From: Lachnospiraceae bacterium
Lineage (GTDB): Bacteria; Bacillota; Clostridia; Lachnospirales; Lachnospiraceae
Assembly: GCA_003453515.1 (NCBI GenBank)
Contig: DMLD01000144.1
Location: forward strand, 1 to 8,660
Direction of reading: 5' to 3'
DNA: 8,660 bases
The first letter of the stretch is position 1; every line of letters starts with the position of its first letter. The position numbers and the translations under genes are program-made. The notes under the pieces are model-generated. The model was given only the letters and a program-made list of their open reading frames with translations. It made no database searches and was not told where the DNA came from. This document shows, piece by piece, positions 1 to 6,741 of the stretch.

Positions 1-47
1 AAAATCAACAATCGAGTAGAAAAAATTTTCACAAAAGCGGCAGAGGG

Positions 48-1040
48 TCACGCATATATAGCCTTCAGCCGGTCTATCAGCTCTTTCATCCGCGCCACCG
101 CAGCTTCGGGCTCGGTGATGCGGATGCTCTCTCCCATACTAGCGATCCATCCGAGAAAAAGGTCGCTGAGCGCCATATCCACCTTGGTTTCAAAATGTTC
201 GTCATCAACTGATATCATGGGGATATTTTTGCCAAACCGGTCGATGATGACACCGGCGGCATCCTTTTTACACAGGAGAGTGACCTTCATCTCCTCGCCG
301 TCGTACATACCGAAGCGCTTTTCGGTATATGTTCCGAGATCTCTGTTTTCAAAGTCCTTTCTTCCTTCGCGACATTTTGTGGTCAGACGGATGCTTTTCA
401 TCTTGTCCACGCGGTAATGGCGTATTTCTCCGTATCCGGAGTCGTATCCGATCAGATAATAGTTTTCATCATCCCAGACCAAGCCCCACGGTGAGACCAC
501 ATAGTCCTCGCCGCCGTGACGAAGCTCCTGCTCCTTTTTCCATGTCCAGCGAAAGTACTTGAATCTAATCTGTACATCATTTCCGATAGCGCGGTGGATC
601 GCATCGACGTTGTAATAAATACTCTCATTCATTGTCTTGATACGGCCTGCCACGACCACCTGTCGTTCGAGCTCCTTTGCCTCGTGGATGCTTGCGAGCC
701 CCTCGAGCTTTCGAATCAGCTCACCCGACTTGCGGGATGTGATAAATTTTGACGACTGGACGGCGTCGACCAAAAGCTTTAGCTCCGGCAGCTCAAAATC
801 CCTGCCGGCAAGCCTGTAGTTGTAGCTTTTTCCGTCCTTTTCCCCGATTATATCCGCGCCGTACAGGTTTAATGCCTGGATATCGGTGTATATCGATTTT
901 CTCTCCGCGTTGACTCCGCGGTCGGAGAGAGCCCGTATGATCTCGCTCATCGTGATGGCGTGCTCCTCATCGGTTTTCTCCTTAAGAATATCATAAAGAT
1001 ATAAAAGCTTGAGTTTCTGGTTTTCTCCCGCTGCAGCCAT
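48..1040 (-). CDS. WYL-domain transcriptional regulator (HTH + WYL + C-terminal extension)
   Basis: This is a predicted cytoplasmic DNA-binding regulator of the YafY/WYL family, about 330 residues, the usual length. An N-terminal winged helix-turn-helix spans roughly residues 10-75 and includes a recognition-helix stretch around RKSIYTDIQAL. The WYL domain covers roughly 150-225, with the core YYLIGYD and RHYRVDKM segments that form the ligand-sensing SH3-like fold. A C-terminal WCX-like region runs from about 235 to the end. I start it at the ATG at 1038-1040 because AAGGAGG (1046-1052) lies 5 nt upstream; an in-frame ATG 12 codons earlier (to 1076) has no ribosome site. It is divergent from the chemoreceptor gene, so it may regulate itself, that gene, or both. 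WYL proteins bind ligands that are often unknown (nucleotides or nucleic acid in studied cases); nothing here identifies this one's ligand. Family assignment is sure; targets are inference. Confidence 0.93.
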   Translation of the reverse strand: MAAAGENQKLKLLYLYDILKEKTDEEHAITMSEIIRALSDRGVNAERKSIYTDIQALNLYGADIIGEKDGKSYNYRLAGRDFELPELKLLVDAVQSSKFITSRKSGELIRKLEGLASIHEAKELERQVVVAGRIKTMNESIYYNVDAIHRAIGNDVQIRFKYFRWTWKKEQELRHGGEDYVVSPWGLVWDDENYYLIGYDSGYGEIRHYRVDKMKSIRLTTKCREGRKDFENRDLGTYTEKRFGMYDGEEMKVTLLCKKDAAGVIIDRFGKNIPMISVDDEHFETKVDMALSDLFLGWIASMGESIRITEPEAAVARMKELIDRLKAIYA

Positions 1041-1111
1041 ATAAACCTCCTTAGGCAGATCGCTCTTGATCAGCATTTTTTTGAACTACTCTAAACAACA
1101 CGATGTGATAC

Positions 1112-1175
1112 TTATGGATACACTGATTATAGTAAAAAGGCGAGACCTTTGTCAATACACAGTGTTTTCCGATAA
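1112..1175. repeat. Diverged inverted-repeat pair related to the 8373-8498 element ends
   Basis: Bases 1113-1131 match the left end of the 8373-8498 element at 17 of 19 positions (shared core GGATACACTGATTA, 1116-1129). About 30 bp further on, CAGTGTTTTCCGATAA (1160-1175) is an imperfect reverse-complement partner of TTATGGATACACTG (1112-1125), needing two single-base gaps. This could be a decayed small copy of the repeat family or an operator pair flanking the WYL promoter. The left match is solid; the pairing of the right arm is weaker. Confidence 0.4.
1126..1155 (-). promoter_or_regulatory. Predicted sigma-A promoter of the WYL regulator gene
   Basis: Read on the minus strand, TTGACA (1150-1155) and TATAAT (1126-1131) are both perfect consensus hexamers, separated by 18 nt. 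The predicted start is near 1119, giving a leader of about 80 nt before the ATG. The -10 hexamer lies inside a sequence resembling the terminal repeat of the element at 8373-8498. Confidence 0.75.
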
Positions 1176-1181
1176 GAAAAG

Positions 1182-1210
1182 TTGACATTTGTAAAAATAA
1201 ATGTTATAAT
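1182..1210 (+). promoter_or_regulatory. Consensus extended -10 sigma-A promoter of the chemoreceptor gene
   Basis: TTGACA (1182-1187), a 17-nt spacer and TATAAT (1205-1210) are perfect, and TGT immediately before the -10 makes it an extended -10 promoter. Predicted start is near 1217, leaving a leader of about 40 nt with AAGGAGG at 1242-1248. This suggests strong housekeeping transcription rather than the flagellar sigma-D control typical of many Firmicutes chemotaxis genes. Confidence 0.85.
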
Positions 1211-1257
1211 CATATGGATATTTTTTAGGACATATCATCATAAGGAGGTTATAAACA

Positions 1258-3252
1258 GTGTTCAAAACGATCAGAGGTACACTCACAACTATTACTATCA
1301 TCATCGTTACCGTGGCACTGGTGGGATTGTCTGCCACATCGCTTATCCTTGCCGGCAACAGTATTTTGTCAAAGTCGGATGAGGGACTTCAGGCAAAGTC
1401 ATCGCAGTACGCTGAGGAGATAAACACCTGGCTTACAGGTGAGGCGTCCATGGCAGGGTCTTTGTCAAATGCAATAATGTCACTTGGAAGCAATCCGAGC
1501 AGAGAGGCTATGCAGGCTCTTGCTACGAGATACGGAGAGGGAAGGGATCAGCTGCTCAATCTGTATATAGGATTTGAAACAGGTGATGTTATTTTCAGAA
1601 ATCCTGATGATACTCCGCCTGAGGGATATGTACCCGCAGAGCGCGGCTGGTACAAGTCTGCTGCCGAGGCAGGCACTACGATCATCACGGATCCGTATAT
1701 GGATGTACTTATCGGCGGTATGTGTGTAACAGTGGCATCGCCCATTTATATAGGAGACAAGCTCTACGGAGTCGTAGGTGTTGACTATACGCTTGACACC
1801 ATCACGAGTATATGTGACCAGGCGTCAAACGGAGAGGATACCTACGGATTTCTCGTTGACAGCTCAGGAAACTATGTCATACATCCCAATCAGGAGTTCA
1901 TGCCGGGTGAGGAAAACGCTATAGCTGTTTCCTCGGTGATGCCGGATATTGCGGATGCAGTTTCAAATCCTGGCTCCAGTGTTGTGAAGGCTTCCGATTA
2001 CGACGGAGCATCGAGATACTTTGCAACATCCTATATCAAGTCATGTAACTGGGTTTTAGGTACAGCCACAAAGGCAGGTGCGGTGACCGGGTCGTTGACA
2101 TTTTTGCTTATAATATCGATCACGATCACGGTCGTAGCCATCGTGCTTGTTATAGTTCTTATGACAGTATTTACCAAAAAGCTGCTGAGACCGGTCGAGG
2201 ATATGGAGGCTTTCGTTGTTGACAACATGCTTGACGAGAGTGAGAATGCCAAGCTTGCCAAGCTCAGAGAGGTCAACAAGATCGCCCTTCTGATTGGTGT
2301 GATGAAGGATAAGTTTATTGTCATGGTCGACAAGACCAAGTCTGAGTCCGTTCGTATCGAGGAGGAGATGACGGATGCCAATGACAAGATAGGTGAGCTT
2401 TCCGGAGACATCACCAGCATAAGCGCTGCAATGGAGGAGACCGGCGCCAGCGTGGATACACAGACCGAGAGTATCAAAAATATTTCCGTCACCTGTGACG
2501 AGGTTTCCGAGGCGGTTGACAAGCTTGCGGGCGAGGCACAGGAGATGGCTGAGAAGGCACATGATATACAGCAGAGTGTTGAGCAGATGGTTCCGGAGAT
2601 CATACGGAACAAAAACAGTGCTATATCCATTACAAATGAGAGCCGTGAGAAGCTGGAGGCTGCCATAGAGGGAGCCAAGATCATTCAGGATATCGTAGAG
2701 GTATCCGAATCCATACAGGCTATAGCCAACCAGACCAATCTGCTTGCGCTCAATGCTTCCATAGAGGCGGCAAGAGCAGGAGAGGCAGGCAAGGGCTTTG
2801 CCGTTGTCGCTTCCGAGATCGGCGGGCTCTCACAGAGCACGAGTGAAGAGATCGACAAGGTAAATGAGCTCACGGACAAGGTGCTCTCATCCGTTGAGGC
2901 TCTGTCAAGAGAGAGCAGCTCCATCCTTGAGTTCCTCGATACCAAGGTTCTTAAGGACTATGAGGGCTTGGAGACTCTCGCAAACGATTACGACAGAGAT
3001 GCGGCATACTATTCAGAGGTCAGCGCGGATCTCGGTGCTGCTGCGGAGGAGCTGTCCGCATCCGTACAGAACATCAATCACATAGTCTCCACTATAGAGG
3101 AGTCGCAGCATGAGGTCAATTCCGCTGTTCAGTCAGTCAATGAGAACCTCCAGGATATAACCATGGTGAGCACGGATATATCCAAGGATGCCAAGGATGT
3201 ACTCGAAAGCATCCGCTCTCTGGAGGATGCGATAGGCATAGCGCATATGTAA
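1258..3252 (+). CDS. Methyl-accepting chemotaxis protein with dCache amino-acid-type sensor domain
   Basis: This is a membrane chemoreceptor of 664 residues that binds a ligand outside the cell and controls the CheA/CheW array. The GTG start at 1258 has AAGGAGG (1242-1248) 9 nt upstream. Transmembrane helix 1 is about residues 9-33, a periplasm-side dCache domain about 34-278, and transmembrane helix 2 about 279-304. A degenerate HAMP-like linker (306-355) follows, then the long coiled-coil signalling domain with the conserved hairpin tip [18 protein letters not shown] (492-509). The sensor holds Y124, R129, W131, Y132, Y147, D149 and D176. These have the spacing of the amino-acid motif known from dCache receptors such as Pseudomonas PctA, so an amino acid or related amine is the likely ligand (inference). 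No C-terminal methyltransferase-docking pentapeptide is seen. It is a lone receptor with no che genes nearby, has its own promoter, and is followed by hairpins at 3253-3356. Confidence 0.95.
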   Translation: MFKTIRGTLTTITIIIVTVALVGLSATSLILAGNSILSKSDEGLQAKSSQYAEEINTWLTGEASMAGSLSNAIMSLGSNPSREAMQALATRYGEGRDQLLNLYIGFETGDVIFRNPDDTPPEGYVPAERGWYKSAAEAGTTIITDPYMDVLIGGMCVTVASPIYIGDKLYGVVGVDYTLDTITSICDQASNGEDTYGFLVDSSGNYVIHPNQEFMPGEENAIAVSSVMPDIADAVSNPGSSVVKASDYDGASRYFATSYIKSCNWVLGTATKAGAVTGSLTFLLIISITITVVAIVLVIVLMTVFTKKLLRPVEDMEAFVVDNMLDESENAKLAKLREVNKIALLIGVMKDKFIVMVDKTKSESVRIEEEMTDANDKIGELSGDITSISAAMEETGASVDTQTESIKNISVTCDEVSEAVDKLAGEAQEMAEKAHDIQQSVEQMVPEIIRNKNSAISITNESREKLEAAIEGAKIIQDIVEVSESIQAIANQTNLLALNASIEAARAGEAGKGFAVVASEIGGLSQSTSEEIDKVNELTDKVLSSVEALSRESSSILEFLDTKVLKDYEGLETLANDYDRDAAYYSEVSADLGAAAEELSASVQNINHIVSTIEESQHEVNSAVQSVNENLQDITMVSTDISKDAKDVLESIRSLEDAIGIAHM

Positions 3253-3287
3253 GACCGAAGGGTGCCTGCGTGTGCAGGATGCCGGTC
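3253..3287 (+). other. Hairpin directly after the chemoreceptor stop codon
   Basis: GACC (3253-3256) pairs with GGTC (3284-3287). Inside them CCTGC (3265-3269) and GCAGG (3274-3278) close a GTGT loop. There is no T-run straight after, so this is more likely a 3' end structure or transcript-stability element than the terminator itself, which lies about 30 nt further on. Confidence 0.4.
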
Positions 3288-3318
3288 GTAATTCATCTTT
3301 TATAAAAATGAACCAAAC

Positions 3319-3356
3319 ATGCTCCCGGACGAGTCGTTTCGTCCCGGGAGCATTTT
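3319..3356 (+). terminator. Rho-independent terminator of the chemoreceptor gene
   Basis: ATGCTCCCGGACGA (3319-3332) pairs with TCGTCCCGGGAGCAT (3339-3353) with a single bulged base and a 6-nt loop. A short T-run (3353-3356) follows. The stem is long and GC-rich, and sits between the receptor stop and the promoter of the next operon. Confidence 0.85.
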
Positions 3357-3399
3357 CGTATGCTCACGCCTAACGAGGTGAACAAAATGAAAAAAGGGG

Positions 3400-3428
3400 T
3401 TGACAAGTCGTGTTCTATGTGTTATAAC
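3400..3428 (+). promoter_or_regulatory. Promoter of the GntR-ABC operon
   Basis: TTGACA (3400-3405), a 17-nt spacer and TATAAC (3423-3428) are seen, with TGT just before the -10 as an extended element. Predicted transcription starts near 3435, so the leader is about 110 nt. The -10 overlaps a large inverted repeat (3425-3453), which suggests direct repression. Confidence 0.85.
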
Positions 3429-3453
3429 TGTACTAACATAAATAGTACAGTTA
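3425..3453. promoter_or_regulatory. Predicted GntR/YtrA-family operator (perfect 11-bp inverted repeat)
   Basis: TAACTGTACTA (3425-3435) and TAGTACAGTTA (3443-3453) are exact reverse complements separated by 7 nt. The site covers most of the -10 hexamer and the expected start point, so a bound dimer would block polymerase. The first gene of the operon encodes a GntR/YtrA-like protein, the obvious candidate to bind here (inference). Confidence 0.8.
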
Positions 3454-3544
3454 AGTCAATGAGCCGGATCAGTATCGGATTATTCTCCCGCAGGGGGAGA
3501 TCTTGCAGGTAGTCCGGCCGCGGCTGACCGGGGAGGTGATGAAT

Positions 3545-3892
3545 TTGATTCATGTAAACTACAGAGACGCCAGACCTATTTATGAGCAGGTCATGGATGG
3601 TTTTCGCAAACAGATCATCGGGGGTATCCTTAAAAAGGATGAGAAGCTGCCCTCGGTGAGGGAGCTTGCAGGAGCTCTTACGATCAATCCGAATACTATA
3701 AGTCGGGCGTACAGGGAGCTTGAACACGAAGGGTATATATATACTGTTCAGGGCAGAGGATGTTTTGTGGCGGGGATCCCGGAGCAGAATACCAAGAGGA
3801 TCGCCGAGCTGAAGGAGGCGATCAAAAAGCTTATCGATGAGCTGAAGTTTTTAGGAGTGAGAAAGGAGGAAATCGATGATTACTGGAGTTGA
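3545..3892 (+). CDS. GntR-family (YtrA subfamily) transcriptional repressor
   Basis: This is a small regulator of about 115 residues with the YtrA-subfamily architecture: a winged helix-turn-helix followed by a short helical dimerisation tail and no large ligand domain. The HTH covers about residues 12-58, with LPSVRELAGALTINPNTISRAYREL as its core (broken here only for naming), and the wing about 64-75 contains GRGCFV. The start is uncertain. TTG at 3545 lies 8 nt after the ribosome site GGGGAGG (3530-3536) and gives MIHVNYRD, the expected family N-terminus. ATG at 3539 is only 2 nt from that site and adds two residues; TTG at 3503 would add a tail not expected in the family. The 3' end overlaps the ATPase gene by 17 nt, implying translational coupling. 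In Bacillus ytrA represses an ABC operon induced by cell-wall antibiotics; the same logic is likely here, but the inducer is not known. Confidence 0.92.
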   Translation: MIHVNYRDARPIYEQVMDGFRKQIIGGILKKDEKLPSVRELAGALTINPNTISRAYRELEHEGYIYTVQGRGCFVAGIPEQNTKRIAELKEAIKKLIDELKFLGVRKEEIDDYWS

Positions 3893-4781
3893 TATTAGCA
3901 AAAGCTTCGATGATATAAAGGCTCTGGACAATGCGAATTTCCATATTGACAGAGGAAGCATATACGGCCTTGTCGGTCCCAACGGGAGCGGAAAGTCTAC
4001 ACTGATACGTCACGTCATGGGAGTTTTTGAACCGGATGAAGGAGAGATACTGGTAGGAGGAGAGCCGGTATTTGAAAACATAGCTGTCAAGGATCGCATG
4101 GCATATGTCCCGGATGAGATCATGTTTGGAAACAGCACCACCCTCGGGTCGGTCGCGAAGCTCTATGATGGCTGCTACTCCCGATTTGACAGGGACAGGA
4201 TGAACAGGATCATGAGTGTGTTCTCAAATGTAAGTGATAAGAAGGCGTTTAGAAAAATGTCAAAGGGTATGCAAAAGCAGGCGGCTCTCATACTTGCGCT
4301 TTCGTGCAGACCTGAGGTACTGGTGCTGGATGAGCCCATGGACGGACTTGATCCGATGGCAAGGCACAATATCTGGAAGATAATCATGGAGGCGGTTGCC
4401 GAGGAGCAGATGACAGTCCTCGTATCGTCGCACAACCTTCGCGAGCTGGAGGATGTATGTGACCATGTGGGTATCATGGATCACGGAAGGATAATCCTGG
4501 AGCAGTCGTTGGATGAGATGCAGGCAAGTCTGACGAAGGTCACTCTGGCGTACGAAGCTGAGGAAACAAAGCCTGAGTTTGGCGAGGGGATAGATATTCT
4601 TCACGATGAGGCGATGGGAAGGATGCACACGGTCATTCTTCGTGGAGACAGAGAATTGATAGGAACAAGGATTCGGGAAAGTGAAGCAGTGTTCTCGGAA
4701 TATGCTCCGTTGACACTTGAAGAGATTTTTATACATGAGCTGGGAGGTGAGAATGATGAGATCAAAAACATCCTGTTTTAA
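3876..4781 (+). CDS. ABC transporter ATP-binding protein (YtrB-like)
   Basis: This is the cytoplasmic ATPase subunit of an ABC transporter, 301 residues. Visible motifs are Walker A GPNGSGKST (34-42), signature region SKGMQKQ (129-135) in place of LSGGQ, Walker B VLVLDEP (148-154) with catalytic E153, D-loop GLDP (157-160) and switch H186. The Q-loop region reads YVPDE (77-81), with no obvious Gln. These variants are common in the YtrB/BcrA-like exporter ATPases and do not by themselves imply inactivity. Residues after about 215 form a variable C-terminal region. The ATG at 3876 has AAGGAGG (3863-3869) 6 nt upstream. The gene overlaps the GntR gene by 17 nt and the permease gene by 29 nt, so the three are one operon and the two transporter subunits are probably made in fixed ratio. 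Substrate unknown. Confidence 0.94.
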   Translation: MITGVDISKSFDDIKALDNANFHIDRGSIYGLVGPNGSGKSTLIRHVMGVFEPDEGEILVGGEPVFENIAVKDRMAYVPDEIMFGNSTTLGSVAKLYDGCYSRFDRDRMNRIMSVFSNVSDKKAFRKMSKGMQKQAALILALSCRPEVLVLDEPMDGLDPMARHNIWKIIMEAVAEEQMTVLVSSHNLRELEDVCDHVGIMDHGRIILEQSLDEMQASLTKVTLAYEAEETKPEFGEGIDILHDEAMGRMHTVILRGDRELIGTRIRESEAVFSEYAPLTLEEIFIHELGGENDEIKNILF

Positions 4782-6192
4782 CAAGACTATCCTGATGTTT
4801 GATATAAAGGGATTGATACCGGCTGTTGTCGTGTTCACACTGCTGTATATGCTGCTGGTATGTGCTCCGCTATTCGGACAGAGGGACACTGAAACGATCA
4901 GAGGCATGGTTACGGATGTTTTGCATACGCTCACGTCGCCCTCGTGGATCGCCGTATTCTCTATTGTTTTTTCGGTTTATGTTTTTGGATATTTATATAA
5001 ACGAAACAGCTCGTATATGCTCCACGCACTTCCGGTGAGCAGGACGGCGCACTTTATCAGCCACTATGTTGCCGGATTTGTATGCCTGCTGGCTTTCACC
5101 CTCATATGCTACGCAATGGTGTTTGCCGTGGGCGTGGTTCCGTACGGAGCGAGCGGTATACTTACAAGCTTTGTTGAGACTCTGAGCGAGCTGATATTTT
5201 TCTACGGGCTTGCGGTCTTCGTGGTAAATGTGTGCGGCAGTATTTTTCTGTCGGTGGTGACATATGGGGTCATCAATCTGATCTGGTTTTTTGTAAATGT
5301 GTTCGCATCCCTGATCAGCTATGTGTTCTCATATGATCCGATCATCACAAGTCAAAACAACTCACTGCTCATGTACAATGTGTTCGACGGCACGGAGTTT
5401 CTGTTCCCATGGCTGTTTTTCACGAAAAGGGTAGGAGCGTACAGTGAGCTGTCGGATATGACCGGAGTGGTTCTCATGATCATACCGGGTATCGTATTCA
5501 GTGTGCTTGCATTATTACTGTACAAAAGCAGAAAAATAGAAAAGACCGGAGAGATAGTAGCCTTTGATTGGTGCAAGGTGGTATTTCGTGTGATCTTCAC
5601 GCTTTGCTGCTCGGGTATGGTCTCGGGATGGGCATTCATCCCGGTAGCAAACTATTCCTACAGCTTTGTTGCAGGGATGGCAGGTAAGCTTCTGACCATA
5701 CTGGCTATGCTCGTAGGCGGAGCGTTGGGATTTGTCATAAGCGAGATGATCCTGCGAAAGAGCGTGCATATATTCAAGAGCGGAAGGATACCTTGGCTCC
5801 AGGGGATCATCACCATGGCTTGTCTGTTCGTGTTTGTTACGCTGATATACTTCGATGCTTTCGGGCAGAGAAGGCTTCCGGACAAGGAGAGTGTGTACTG
5901 TGCCGAGGTCAGTGTGTTGGGTGAAAACGGGTCTGATTCACAAACACAGATAGACGATGCAGAAGAGCTCTCAGCCCTTATGGACAGGCTGAATGAATGT
6001 GCGTCTGACAAGGAGCTTTTGTCCTACAATGAGAAGGTCGACAGGGGAGAGGTTGATCAGATCGGCAGAATGCTTCATATAAGGCTTATGATCCGCGGAA
6101 AAACCACGGTTGGAAGCATGGTGTTGGAAATATATCTTGACAGTGAGCATGAGCAAAAATATATGCCGTGGATGCAAAGCTATCTGAATTAG
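4753..6192 (+). CDS. ABC transporter permease, polytopic (YtrC/ABC-2-like)
   Basis: This is a membrane protein of 479 residues, the predicted partner of the ATPase just upstream. About nine hydrophobic segments can be seen, the first near residues 20-40 and the last near 350-372; a cytoplasmic-looking YKRNSSYMLHALPVSR stretch near 80-95 is typical of Firmicutes ABC-2-like permeases. A hydrophilic C-terminal region of about 108 residues follows the last segment. The start is chosen at ATG 4753 because GGGAGG (4742-4747) lies 5 nt upstream; ATG 4756 is equally possible, and an in-frame start at 4717 has no ribosome site. Related Lachnospiraceae permeases, as I recall them, carry a longer extracytoplasmic C-terminal domain, so this one may be shortened: its TAG stop lies within a sequence matching a repeat end (6189-6209). 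Role as exporter or cell-envelope stress transporter is inference from the GntR-ABC context. Confidence 0.88.
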   Translation: MMRSKTSCFNKTILMFDIKGLIPAVVVFTLLYMLLVCAPLFGQRDTETIRGMVTDVLHTLTSPSWIAVFSIVFSVYVFGYLYKRNSSYMLHALPVSRTAHFISHYVAGFVCLLAFTLICYAMVFAVGVVPYGASGILTSFVETLSELIFFYGLAVFVVNVCGSIFLSVVTYGVINLIWFFVNVFASLISYVFSYDPIITSQNNSLLMYNVFDGTEFLFPWLFFTKRVGAYSELSDMTGVVLMIIPGIVFSVLALLLYKSRKIEKTGEIVAFDWCKVVFRVIFTLCCSGMVSGWAFIPVANYSYSFVAGMAGKLLTILAMLVGGALGFVISEMILRKSVHIFKSGRIPWLQGIITMACLFVFVTLIYFDAFGQRRLPDKESVYCAEVSVLGENGSDSQTQIDDAEELSALMDRLNECASDKELLSYNEKVDRGEVDQIGRMLHIRLMIRGKTTVGSMVLEIYLDSEHEQKYMPWMQSYLN

Positions 6193-6209
6193 GAAACGCT
6201 GATATAAGC
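6189..6209 (+). repeat. Solo copy of the terminal repeat of the 8373-8498 element
   Basis: Read on +, this stretch matches the right end of the 8373-8498 element (read on -) at 18 of 21 positions, with the identical core AGGAAACGCTGAT. Such a match is very unlikely by chance in a window this size. The permease stop codon TAG (6190-6192) lies inside it. No partner end is visible nearby. Confidence 0.55.
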
Positions 6210-6230
6210 GGTAGTCAGAGTCGTAATAGC

Positions 6231-6271
6231 AAAAAAAACCGGGGGTCGTCCGATCAGACGATCCCCGGTTT
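6231..6271 (-). terminator. Rho-independent terminator of hsp20, possibly bidirectional
   Basis: AAACCGGGGGTCGTC (6236-6250) pairs with GACGATCCCCGGTTT (6257-6271) over 15 bp with one G-T wobble and a 6-nt loop. On the minus strand the stem runs into eight T (6231-6238), a strong terminator for hsp20. On the plus strand only three T follow, so it would serve the convergent permease operon less well. Confidence 0.92.
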
Positions 6272-6297
6272 GATGTAAGAGGAAATGTTGTGAATTG

Positions 6298-6741
6298 TTA
6301 CTCGATAGCAATGAGCTTTTTGGTCTCGACCTCAGGCTCCTTTTCCTTCTTCGGGATATCAAGTGTGAGAACTCCGTCCTTAAACTTAGCCTTGATATCG
6401 TTCTCGGTCACTGCGTCGCCGACATAGAAGCTTCTGCGGCATACACCCTGGAAGCGCTCGCGACGGATGACCTTTCCGTTGGTATCCTTCTCCTCGTTCT
6501 GTGTGTTGTGCTCTGCGGTGATGGTCATGTAGCCATCCTTCAGCTCCGCCTGTACATCATTCTTTGAGTATCCCGGCAGATCCATATCGATCCGGTATCC
6601 TTTATCTGTTTCCGTGATATCGGCCTTCATGGTTGCGGCAGCGCTCGTTGTTCCTCTCGTGGCGGGAACAAAGGAGCTTCCAAAGAAATCGTCAAATACA
6701 TCATCCATAAAGTCACTTCCGAAAACACTAGGCATCAACAT
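6298..6741 (-). CDS. Hsp20/alpha-crystallin family small heat-shock protein
   Basis: This is an ATP-independent holdase chaperone of 147 residues, normal for clostridial Hsp18-type proteins, that binds unfolding proteins in the cytoplasm and assembles as oligomers. The N-terminal arm is rich in Phe and Asp (residues 6-24: FGSDFMDDVFDDFFGSSF). The alpha-crystallin domain covers about 40-138 and includes DMDLPGYSKNDV, the FQGVCRRSFYV strand and the signature KFKDGVLTLDIP. The C-terminal anchoring I-x-I motif is IAI (144-146). The ATG at 6739-6741 has AAGGA about 7 nt upstream. Expression is expected to be heat-induced through HrcA, since the promoter is embedded in a perfect CIRCE element at 6904-6930. 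The gene is followed by a strong terminator and appears monocistronic, although no clear terminator separates it from the co-oriented radical SAM gene upstream. Confidence 0.97.
   Translation of the reverse strand: MLMPSVFGSDFMDDVFDDFFGSSFVPATRGTTSAAATMKADITETDKGYRIDMDLPGYSKNDVQAELKDGYMTITAEHNTQNEEKDTNGKVIRRERFQGVCRRSFYVGDAVTENDIKAKFKDGVLTLDIPKKEKEPEVETKKLIAIE

Noticed and set aside
22..36. AAAATTTTCACAAAA occurs here and, inverted, beside the CIRCE element (about 6937-6955)
   Set aside because: Simple A/T-rich tract; chance matches of this kind are expected and no wider similarity extends from it.
1..47. Possible terminator of the WYL gene
   Set aside because: There are T-tracts on the minus strand but no GC-rich hairpin ahead of them in the visible sequence.
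1168..1175. TCCGATAA resembles a sigma-D (flagellar) -10 box upstream of the chemoreceptor
   Set aside because: No TAAA-like -35 lies about 15 nt upstream, and a perfect extended sigma-A promoter is present at 1182-1210.
2031..2684. Long minus-strand open frame inside the chemoreceptor gene
   Set aside because: It is antisense to the conserved signalling domain, has low-complexity Ser/Ile/Leu-rich translation and no ribosome site; a shadow of the real gene.
3503..3544. Earlier TTG start for the GntR gene
   Set aside because: The added residues do not fit the family N-terminus and the strong ribosome site lies downstream of this codon.
4260..4934. Minus-strand open frame of 224 codons across the ATPase-permease junction
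   Set aside because: Both overlapped plus-strand genes have clear family motifs and ribosome sites; the antisense product shows no recognisable features.
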